Positions 1 to 6,544 of a stretch of 12,103 bases of DNA are shown here, piece by piece. The stretch's first letter is position 1, and each line of letters begins with the position of its first letter. This stretch comes from an uncultured Clostridia bacterium (GTDB lineage Bacteria > Bacillota > Clostridia > Lachnospirales > Lachnospiraceae), in assembly GCA_937888895.1 (NCBI GenBank), contig CALASV010000120.1, forward strand, positions 1 through 12,103, given 5' to 3'. A program made the position numbers and the translations under genes. The notes below the pieces were generated by a model. That model was given only the letters and a program-made list of their open reading frames with translations. It searched no databases and was not told the origin of the DNA.

Positions 1-643
1 AAGAATAAAATTTAGGTTCTTTATTATTTTTAAAAACAGGATTCAACGAAGGACAAGTATTCGTACAAAGATTACAATTAATACACTTATTTTTATCAAT
101 CACTGGTATCAAAAAGTTAGTATCACTATACTGCATCTCTATTGCTTGTACAGGACAAATATTTGTACAAGCTCCACAACCACTACAATTTACTTCTATC
201 GGTAAATGATTATTATCAGAATCGATTTTAGCCACATTATGCTTTAAATCACTAATATGATATAAGGTACAATTAATATTTGCTGTTTCAAAAATATTAA
301 CAATCTTTTTCAAATAAGTATATTTGTTTTTAACAATGACTATAATTTCTTCTCCTGTATTTTCTAATACTTTTATTTCATCCATTATATAGTTTTTATA
401 TCCACAACTTCCATTAATATCCTTTATTTTATCATGTACAGAAACATCTCTACAATTTATTAAAACTTCATCAACTATAACTCCTTCGATAGTATATTTC
501 AATATGTCCAATAACCTTGTAAGTAGAGAAAAATCTACTTGAGTCTCAAATAATGTTACAAATATTTTAGGTTTTTTCCCCTGATTCAACATTTTTCGTA
601 AATCAAGAAAAAAATTTCCAGTTTCTGATATTTTTACCAACAC
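1..643 (-). CDS. 4Fe-4S protein, F420-hydrogenase beta-subunit-like, 3' end cut by the window edge
   Basis: The reading frame starts at a GTG at 643 and stays open for 214 codons to the left edge, so the C-terminus is missing. An AGGAG at 658-654, ten bases upstream, supports this start. Residues 153-163 and 187-197 each carry a CxxCxxCxxxCP motif, which indicates two 4Fe-4S clusters. The spacing and the text between them resemble the ferredoxin module at the start of F420-hydrogenase/dehydrogenase beta-subunit-like (FrhB-like) proteins found in surface-polysaccharide loci, often beside pyruvyl transferases. The family's larger C-terminal domain would lie beyond the window. Unusually, about 145 residues precede the clusters; they alternate hydrophobic strands and helices and look like a small nucleotide-binding or Rossmann-like fold (inference). 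It lies 65 bases after the ILEI-like ORF and is probably cotranscribed. Its role in glycan modification is uncertain; a plain ferredoxin is unlikely. Confidence 0.75.
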   Translation of the reverse strand, partial: MLVKISETGNFFLDLRKMLNQGKKPKIFVTLFETQVDFSLLTRLLDILKYTIEGVIVDEVLINCRDVSVHDKIKDINGSCGYKNYIMDEIKVLENTGEEIIVIVKNKYTYLKKIVNIFETANINCTLYHISDLKHNVAKIDSDNNHLPIEVNCSGCGACTNICPVQAIEMQYSDTNFLIPVIDKNKCINCNLCTNTCPSLNPVFKNNKEPKFYS

Positions 644-653
644 AATTTCTTAT

Positions 654-658
654 CTCCT
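654..658 (-). promoter_or_regulatory. Ribosome binding site deciding a GTG start
   Basis: AGGAG within an A-rich stretch, ten bases before the GTG at 643. The next in-frame ATG, at 592, has no comparable site, so the GTG is preferred. Confidence 0.6.
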
Positions 659-708
659 TTTTTATTGAAACTTTTCTAATTGTTAATATAAAATTCTAGT
701 TCATCTCA

Positions 709-1245
709 TTAACGATTAATTTTTAATGTAGCATCGCTATGAGTATTAATATTAAATGTATCTACCACTATACCATTACCTGTTGTATCAATAACTACAA
801 AATTTAAACCAATTCTATTCATAGAATAATTTATATTGTTAATTACAATTTCACTAAAACTTATTTTCTCTTTCGTATTATATCCACCACTAGTAACTAA
901 TCCTTCTTTTTCGCAACTTATACTTGGTATATCTATAAATATTTTACCTTCTCTTATCTGACTGTTTAACGAAAAACCAAATGCTCCATATTTAAACTGA
1001 TAAACTTGTTCATTTTTTTGACTATTCTCGTATATTACTCCATTATCTGAAGAAATAATACATATATAACTTTCTCTATGTAAAGGTTGTCTCAAAATAT
1101 ATCCCGTATTTTTCATAAATTCTTGAAAATATTTTTGACAAGTGTCTTTACATGAAATAATCATAATAAAATTTTTCTTTTCTCTAAATAAACTAAAATA
1201 TTCATTAATTAAACTAATCTGCTGTAAATTGCACCCCCCCCACAT
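709..1245 (-). CDS. ILEI/FAM3-like (GG) domain ORF, out of frame with the upstream family 8 glycosyltransferase
   Basis: This is a 178-residue ORF. Residues 133-169 match what I know of the ILEI/FAM3 'GG' domain: an INxxxYSxNRxGLNxVVxD pattern followed by VDTFxxxTHSD. Residues 26-73 match the other half of that domain: a KD pair after hydrophobic strands, then HRESY, a hydrophobic strand and a YE. In eukaryotes the fold occurs in FAM3 cytokine-like proteins and in the stem of the glycosyltransferase POMGNT1, where it binds glycans; in bacteria it is seen in surface-glycan loci. No signal peptide is visible. The ORF has no convincing start of its own: the ATG at 1245 lies inside the preceding gene, three bases after a GGAG and just before an eight-G run. 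I read it as the C-terminal domain of the glycosyltransferase, separated by the length of that run. Separate translation by coupling is the alternative. Confidence 0.6.
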   Translation of the reverse strand: MWGGCNLQQISLINEYFSLFREKKNFIMIISCKDTCQKYFQEFMKNTGYILRQPLHRESYICIISSDNGVIYENSQKNEQVYQFKYGAFGFSLNSQIREGKIFIDIPSISCEKEGLVTSGGYNTKEKISFSEIVINNINYSMNRIGLNFVVIDTTGNGIVVDTFNINTHSDATLKINR

Positions 1246-2314
1246 CTACTCCATAATAATTTCCAATTGATTGTAGAAAATTAAATCCTTTTTCATAAAG
1301 AGACCTTCTATATTTTAAATACCCATATTCTTTTATAAAATCTTCCATTTTTTTATTTGCATTATTTATCCTATCATGAATACTATTTCGTAAAATCCAA
1401 GTTCTTTTCACTTTCATATCATGATACAAAGATTCATAAATTGGCGTGCGTTTTGCATATTTCCACCAAAACCCTATCACTTCATTTAAGTTTTTATCAA
1501 TACGCATATATTCTCTCTCATAAACAGCTGGACGATAATTATCAAAAAATGCTTCATCTTCAATATACAAATCCCAAGGTTTATATGGTTGAGCATTACA
1601 AGTATAATGAAAAATACATACTTCTTGTTCTCTTATCATTTTTAATGCTATTTCTTTATGTTTATTAAATGCTATAAAACATCTAAAATTATACTTTAAC
1701 GTTTCTTCATACTTTGTTTTATCAAAAAACAAATAATTTAACATACCTTGGTCAAAGAAAAATTGTTCACTATGTTCTAAAACATATGAATACTTATCTA
1801 AAGCAACTTCTTTCCTTAATTTTTCCAAATTATATACAATTACTCCTGAATTAAAATATCCAAATCCATCTACTTTTGGTCTTGCTAAGTTTTCAGGTTT
1901 CTTCCATTGATAACTTGCTCCACATGCTATTAAGTAATTATCTTCAAAATCTTCACAATAAAAATCATATATATTTTGTATCACAATTGTATCAACATCT
2001 AAATAAAGTACTCTATCCATATCCGTAGGTAAATATAAATGTGGAAATAAAGAATAATAACATTCTACTGAAAAATAAGCACTTGTTTTTAATTTTCCTA
2101 AATCAATATTAACATTAACTAAATCTATTGTATGAATCCCAGTAGATACTACAAATTTTTCCAATTTTTCATACGCCTCATCTTTTCCGGATGTATATAC
2201 TAAATAAACATGTATACTAACATCCAAATGATTATCAAATAACGACTGCAATAAAACCATCACATAATTTATATATGCTTCATTGCACATTAATAATACA
2301 TTCATTTTTTTCAT
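1214..2314 (-). CDS. Family 8 glycosyltransferase, C-terminal frame decided by a poly-G run
   Basis: The protein of 366 residues transfers a sugar from a nucleotide-sugar donor, presumably in the cytoplasm on a lipid-linked glycan. Family 8 hallmarks are present: an N-terminal hydrophobic strand leading to a CNE motif, the metal-binding DVD at 106-108 in a LYLDVDT context, YFNSGVIVYNL near 153-163, DQG at 188-190, and an HYTC...KPW segment ending at 247. After residue 300 comes a basic helical tail. AGGAGG at 2326-2321 is six bases from the ATG at 2314 and only three from the ATG at 2317, so I chose 2314. The gene is 288 bases from its upstream neighbour and may have its own promoter. The frame runs through GGGGGGGG at 1241-1234 and stops six codons later with the tail VQFTAD, which looks unnatural. 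One G fewer would continue into the ILEI-like domain. Confidence 0.88.
   Translation of the reverse strand: MKKMNVLLMCNEAYINYVMVLLQSLFDNHLDVSIHVYLVYTSGKDEAYEKLEKFVVSTGIHTIDLVNVNIDLGKLKTSAYFSVECYYSLFPHLYLPTDMDRVLYLDVDTIVIQNIYDFYCEDFEDNYLIACGASYQWKKPENLARPKVDGFGYFNSGVIVYNLEKLRKEVALDKYSYVLEHSEQFFFDQGMLNYLFFDKTKYEETLKYNFRCFIAFNKHKEIALKMIREQEVCIFHYTCNAQPYKPWDLYIEDEAFFDNYRPAVYEREYMRIDKNLNEVIGFWWKYAKRTPIYESLYHDMKVKRTWILRNSIHDRINNANKKMEDFIKEYGYLKYRRSLYEKGFNFLQSIGNYYGVDVGGVQFTAD
1234..1241 (-). repeat. Eight-G homopolymer, candidate phase-variation tract
   Basis: Eight consecutive G on the coding strand, at the end of the glycosyltransferase gene and 32 to 25 bases before the end of its stop codon. 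I saw no other G or C run nearly this long in the surrounding very AT-rich DNA. With seven or ten G the glycosyltransferase frame joins the ILEI-like domain; with eight it stops after VQFTAD; with nine it stops after a tail ending in SRLV. Such runs are classic slipped-strand sites in surface-structure genes, but also frequent sites of sequencing error. Confidence 0.7.
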
Positions 2315-2320
2315 CATTGA

Positions 2321-2326
2321 CCTCCT
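2321..2326 (-). promoter_or_regulatory. Ribosome binding site deciding the family 8 glycosyltransferase start
   Basis: AGGAGG lies three bases before the ATG at 2317, six before the ATG at 2314 and fifteen before the ATG at 2305. The six-base spacing favours 2314. Confidence 0.65.
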
Positions 2327-2472
2327 ATATTTTTCAATTATTATCTATAAATGAGCAACTATCAAATATTGTATCTTCAAGATAAACTTATAAAATAAAA
2401 AAGTATTAAATCTTCTTATATGAATTTATAGACAATTTTTGAAATGATTTTGCAATTTTTATTAATATTTTT

Positions 2473-2510
2473 TCAAAATATCTTATAATTTATATCAAAA
2501 AATCTTATAA
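2473..2510. repeat. Pair of 16-base direct repeats, 22-base period
   Basis: On the minus strand TTATAAGATTTTTTGA (2510-2495) and TTATAAGATATTTTGA (2488-2473) differ at one base and are separated by TATAAA. The 22-base period is about two helical turns, as in sites bound by regulator dimers. The low complexity of the region means chance is a real alternative. Confidence 0.4.
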
Positions 2511-2540
2511 GAAAACGTTTTTATAAAAACTTTCATTCAT

Positions 2541-2573
2541 AAATTTATCCTGCTGTACATTTTAGATAAATTT
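2541..2573. repeat. Inverted repeat with 9-base arms
   Basis: AAATTTATC at 2541-2549 and GATAAATTT at 2565-2573 are perfect complements around a 15-base loop. It lies 30 bases downstream of the stop of the polyol-phosphotransferase gene. The arms are nearly all A and T, and no T run follows directly, so it is a weak hairpin and not a clear terminator. Confidence 0.35.
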
Positions 2574-2602
2574 CATTATTTACTCATTCATAGTTATTAT
2601 AA

Positions 2603-5209
2603 TTAGCAATTAATAATATATTGATATATATGTTCCATACTATCAGACATATCTAAGAAAAAGTTTTCCATTCTATCTAAATACTTTTTTTCTGGTTTAT
2701 ATTGATTATCCACTAATTTTTCTACACTACCTATTGCATCTTCTACTGTTTCTACAAAATCACCAAATGCTTCTTCAAATGGTAAATCCAATTCTCTATA
2801 TGGATTTAAACCTGCTTCAAATTCCAAAATATCAGGAACGAAATATAAGATAGGTCGTTTCAAATAAGCAAAATTAAACACATAAGAAGAAAAATCCGTA
2901 ATAAACATACAATATTCTTCATCTTTTACTTGATTTTGTGCAATACAAATTCTATCACTAGTTACTTCAAAAAATTGTACATATGGTCTGAAAATTGGAT
3001 GTATCTTAAAATCTAAATATAAGTCATTATCCTCTAACATCTGCATCAATTTTTCAGAACTTAAAAATCTTTGTATTTCTTTAAAATACTTAGAAGCTAA
3101 AAATTTTTGTTCCGTTAACTCCCATACTGTATTTACACATTGACCAATTAAATATTGTCTCCAAGATGGTGCAAATAAAATACGATTTTGATATTGTATA
3201 TTTTTATCTAATTTTTCAAATCTTGGCATACCAAATGGTAAAATATCTTGTTCTCTAAAATGATATTTTTTATTAAAATTCTGTATTTCAAAATTAGAGG
3301 ATGCTACTACTTTATCTATTTCAATTTTTTCTGGTGTATATTTCCATGGTAAAGAAGCATGTAATATTCCATGTTGTAAATATACAATTTCTTGATTCAT
3401 GATATCTCTATAAAACCTTTTCTGTTGTGCTGGAAATGGATAAATATTTACTTCTTCTATATATGCTGTAATAATCTTATCTGCTCTAATAAATAATTTT
3501 TTATGTAAATCACTTCCAAACATAACAATATGCTTATAATGTTTTTCTTCAAATAAATATTTATTACTTTCCCAATCATTATTTAATACATAATATCTTC
3601 TTATCCCATCCTCTTTTTCAAAATCATGCATAAATTGTAAATACCCATTATCATAATCAACTCCCTTACAGTCATAATACAACCATATTTTTTCTTTCTT
3701 ATAACAAATACTCAATGTTCTGATAGAATAAACATCTTCTTCTTTCTGCATACTAAGTGTATTTTTACTCTCTATGTTTTTCATTTCATCTTCTGAAACT
3801 TCAGTAATAAAAAATGCACTATTTTGATATTTAACTGCATAATCTTCTCTTACAATTGTATCACACATTACAAATGGACTAGTTGGCATCATATAAAAAG
3901 TAGTTTCATAATAATTACCATCTAATTTAATTAAAAAATCAAATTTATTTACTTTTTCCATATCACATTCATAATAAAATCCAAAAAAATTATTTGTAAT
4001 TGTTCTACATTTGTAGTAACTCATTGATGAGAAAAAAGAATCTAATTTTATTAAATATTCTTCATTTTCTCGAACATATATTTCTGGTTTTTCACAAAAA
4101 TTAAAAAACTGAGATTTTAATGTACATTGCAATAATAATTTTTTTCCATATGCTCTACATCTATTAAAAATTAACTCAAATTTTTTTCTAGAAAATATTT
4201 CCTTATCATCTGTCATAAGAGAAAATGTATCTTTTGTCGTAAATGGTGTAATACAAATATTCTTTTTCTTTTGTAAAAAATAATATCGATGAAAATTATC
4301 TACAGACGGATGCTTTAAAATAGTATCAACACTAACATATTCTAATAATTTCCATAAACGATTTGTCTGTTGTTCAAACTCATCTCCATGTAAATAATAT
4401 GGTAATAAACAATTTTGGGACAATTTCCAACTCAAATCATGTAAATATAGTACTTGAAAATATTCAGGTACATTTCCTTCAAAACTTCTAAGCAATTCTT
4501 CCCAATATGTAGTTGTTGGTTCAAAAAGTTCTATTGGATTTGTATTTTCTCCTGTAATACTATTTCCATGAATCATATATTTATATTCACAATTTTTTAC
4601 AAATCCCAATTTCATTTTTTCTCTTAATATTTCACAACAATATTTTTGGTCTTCATGATAACCTAATCGCTCATCAAATTTTATATTATTTTCAAACTTA
4701 TTCTTTACAACAATATTCATATTAACTTGAAAAAGATAATGATGTTTTTTAGCATCATATATCCCTGTTTCTTTTAATGTTTTATATCTAAGATGAGGAG
4801 AACGCATTGTTCCATCACTAAGATACGCTTGAATAGGATAAGTAACTATATCAATTTCGTCATAATGTTTGTCAAAAAATTTCGTCACATCTTCTAATGT
4901 ATTTTTTGTCAATATATCATCGGAATCTAAGTACAAAATATACTTTCCTTGTACTCTTTCTAATCCATAATTTCTAGTTGCAGAAACTCCTTGATTTTCC
5001 TTTGTAAATACTTTAAAGAAAGGATACTGCCATTCAAAATCTTTACAAATCTCTAAACTATTATCTGTAGAACCATCATCTATTAATAATACTTCCATCT
5101 CTGTCTTATCCATTGTTTGCAAAACCAGAGATTCTAAACACTTCGTCAAATACTTTTCTGTATTATAAACTGGTATAATAACTGATACTTTATACGGATA
5201 ATTATCCAT
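2603..5209 (-). CDS. Bifunctional family 2 glycosyltransferase / CDP-polyol phosphotransferase (TagF/TarL-like)
   Basis: The 868 residues hold two enzymes. Residues 7-230 are a GT-A family 2 domain: VSVIIPVYNTEKYL, IDDGSTD at 43-49, the metal-binding DSDD at 95-98 and a HED at 185-187. Residues about 320-505 are a strand-rich linker without motifs I recognise. Residues about 505-865 match the CDP-glycerol glycerophosphotransferase family: LQHG at 611-614, FAPSWR at 679-684, KIHP at 735-738 and ITDFSSY at 770-776. The histidines of QHG and KIHP correspond to the conserved catalytic pair of TagF-type enzymes. The predicted role is to add a sugar and a polyol phosphate to a teichoic-acid-like polymer at the inner membrane face. 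Because tarI and tarJ are in the same gene chain, CDP-ribitol is the likelier donor (inference); CDP-glycerol is possible. AGGAG overlapping the upstream stop precedes the ATG, 11 bases from the previous gene. Confidence 0.88.
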   Translation of the reverse strand: MDNYPYKVSVIIPVYNTEKYLTKCLESLVLQTMDKTEMEVLLIDDGSTDNSLEICKDFEWQYPFFKVFTKENQGVSATRNYGLERVQGKYILYLDSDDILTKNTLEDVTKFFDKHYDEIDIVTYPIQAYLSDGTMRSPHLRYKTLKETGIYDAKKHHYLFQVNMNIVVKNKFENNIKFDERLGYHEDQKYCCEILREKMKLGFVKNCEYKYMIHGNSITGENTNPIELFEPTTTYWEELLRSFEGNVPEYFQVLYLHDLSWKLSQNCLLPYYLHGDEFEQQTNRLWKLLEYVSVDTILKHPSVDNFHRYYFLQKKKNICITPFTTKDTFSLMTDDKEIFSRKKFELIFNRCRAYGKKLLLQCTLKSQFFNFCEKPEIYVRENEEYLIKLDSFFSSMSYYKCRTITNNFFGFYYECDMEKVNKFDFLIKLDGNYYETTFYMMPTSPFVMCDTIVREDYAVKYQNSAFFITEVSEDEMKNIESKNTLSMQKEEDVYSIRTLSICYKKEKIWLYYDCKGVDYDNGYLQFMHDFEKEDGIRRYYVLNNDWESNKYLFEEKHYKHIVMFGSDLHKKLFIRADKIITAYIEEVNIYPFPAQQKRFYRDIMNQEIVYLQHGILHASLPWKYTPEKIEIDKVVASSNFEIQNFNKKYHFREQDILPFGMPRFEKLDKNIQYQNRILFAPSWRQYLIGQCVNTVWELTEQKFLASKYFKEIQRFLSSEKLMQMLEDNDLYLDFKIHPIFRPYVQFFEVTSDRICIAQNQVKDEEYCMFITDFSSYVFNFAYLKRPILYFVPDILEFEAGLNPYRELDLPFEEAFGDFVETVEDAIGSVEKLVDNQYKPEKKYLDRMENFFLDMSDSMEHIYQYIINC

Positions 5210-5220
5210 TTCTTTCTCTC

Positions 5221-6528
5221 CTATCTTTTTCCTTTGATTTTATATGTAAGCCAAGCTTTTATACTTTTTATAATCACTGTAAATCCTAATTTCCCTTGGG
5301 AAAATAAAACTGGAATTTCTTCTATTGGATTCATAAAGTTTAAACTATTTTGATTACTAGTTCCTTTCAATTCTTTCATCAAATAATGCATATTTGCCTT
5401 CAATTCTTCCATATCTGAACCGAATTGTTTTTGACTTACTACCAATGCATTCACTTTAGTTAGTTCTTTTTCTTGTAATTCTTTCAAATTTTGTACATTA
5501 GATACAAATTGTTTCTGATTTACTACTAAAGTATTTACTTGTTTTTCCTGTTTTTCTTGAAGTTCTCTTGTTGCTTTTAAGGTAGGTAATACCTCCACAG
5601 GTTCTTTTCCTTTATAAAATAATTGTGTGATTTTATTTTTAAAAATTTGATAAGATAGTAAATCTAAATATTGTATTTCTTCTACGGTACAACCAACATA
5701 TAACTGAAATAAACGACTTAAAGCAACATCCTCTTGAATGGCAACTCCAATATTTTTTATTGTTTCATACACGATTTCTTGAGTTTCTATTCCATTTTCT
5801 ATAGTTTCTAATGCTCTAACGTATTTTTTCAAATAATAATCAAAAATTTTAATAATTACTTCTTTTTGATTGCTATGGATTGCTTCCCTTACTACTTCTA
5901 CTGTTTCTTTCGAATAATCTTCAATTACCGCATTTTCTATTGTTGCTTCTTTTATATTTGTATAAAAACAAACTTGTTCCATACATTTTATTTTCTGTGT
6001 TATCATAAAATGGAACTTATATAATTCAAATTCCATTTCATTTTCAAAAAATTCTGTCTTAAATTCAGAAATTGCCTGTGTTCCATAAAATACTCGATAT
6101 AATCCTAATGTCCTTATAACATCAAATAAGGAATTTCCCACGATTCTATCAAAAGTAATATCTTTTCCTTTTACTACTACATTGGAAATAATGAACTCTG
6201 GATTTTCTGTTTCTTTTATCACTAATTCTGTTGTGATTGGTGCTACTACCGTATCCGCAGATAAAAATGCCATATAATCGGTATCTTCTGATAGTAAGCT
6301 CAATCCTTCTCTAATTTTTTCTCTATCTAATTCTAAAAATGGAGAAATTCTTTTAATATCACTATGTTCCTCTAAATAAGTTTCAATTTCTTCAGTTTCT
6401 TCTTCATCAAATCTATTTTCAGCTAAAATAATTTCAAAATTAAGATTTGTTTGTCGATACAAAGAATTGAGACATCTAATTAAATATTGTGTAGAAACCG
6501 ATGGTGTAATTATATATGATACTTTCAT
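5221..6528 (-). CDS. Degenerate family 2 glycosyltransferase-like protein with coiled-coil tail
   Basis: The first ~100 of 435 residues keep the start of a family 2 fold: VSYIITPSVSTQYLIRCLNS, a hydrophobic strand FEIILAEN at 31-38, and LSADTVV at 89-95 in the place of the usual acidic DxD. The first position is S rather than D, and the normal IDDGS is absent, so catalytic activity is doubtful. A helical region of about 200 residues follows. Residues 323-378 are two tandem 28-residue units (16 of 28 identical) with four-heptad periodicity, predicting a coiled coil. The last 30 residues are basic and amphipathic and may touch the membrane. It starts 16 bases after tarJ with an AGGA nine bases before the ATG, and ends 11 bases before the polyol-phosphotransferase gene. 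It may be a scaffold or partner for that enzyme (inference). I do not recognise a named family. Confidence 0.72.
   Translation of the reverse strand: MKVSYIITPSVSTQYLIRCLNSLYRQTNLNFEIILAENRFDEEETEEIETYLEEHSDIKRISPFLELDREKIREGLSLLSEDTDYMAFLSADTVVAPITTELVIKETENPEFIISNVVVKGKDITFDRIVGNSLFDVIRTLGLYRVFYGTQAISEFKTEFFENEMEFELYKFHFMITQKIKCMEQVCFYTNIKEATIENAVIEDYSKETVEVVREAIHSNQKEVIIKIFDYYLKKYVRALETIENGIETQEIVYETIKNIGVAIQEDVALSRLFQLYVGCTVEEIQYLDLLSYQIFKNKITQLFYKGKEPVEVLPTLKATRELQEKQEKQVNTLVVNQKQFVSNVQNLKELQEKELTKVNALVVSQKQFGSDMEELKANMHYLMKELKGTSNQNSLNFMNPIEEIPVLFSQGKLGFTVIIKSIKAWLTYKIKGKR
5395..5562 (-). repeat. Two in-frame 84-base repeats encoding heptad units
   Basis: Codons 323-350 (5562-5479) and 351-378 (5478-5395) encode LQEKxxxxVNxLVVxQKQFxS-type units of equal length. 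Residue identity is 16 of 28, with DNA diverged further, so this is an old duplication. Twenty-eight residues equal four heptads, so copies can be added without breaking the coiled coil. Confidence 0.75.
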
Positions 6529-6544
6529 TTCTCTAGTTCCTCTC

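Larger units (their letters stand above)
2315..2602. other. 288-base AT-rich gap between glycosyltransferase genes
   Basis: I see no gene on either strand. It holds a strong ribosome binding site next to 2314, two copies of a 16-base direct repeat (2473-2510), palindromes such as GTTTTTATAAAAAC at 2517-2530, and an inverted repeat at 2541-2573. No hairpin followed directly by a T run on the minus strand was found, so a terminator is not supported. The AT content gives many TATAAT-like words and no -35/-10 pair that stands out. It is the only long gap after 11327, so a promoter for the genes to its left is plausible. Confidence 0.5.

Noticed and set aside
1357..1668. Plus-strand open frame of about 100 codons
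   Set aside because: It is antisense within the well-supported family 8 glycosyltransferase, has no ribosome binding site and encodes a low-complexity Y/L/H-rich string.
2596..2630. TATAAT at 2601-2596 on the minus strand as a -10 element
   Set aside because: No TTGACA-like sequence stands at the right distance, and such words are expected by chance in this AT-rich DNA.
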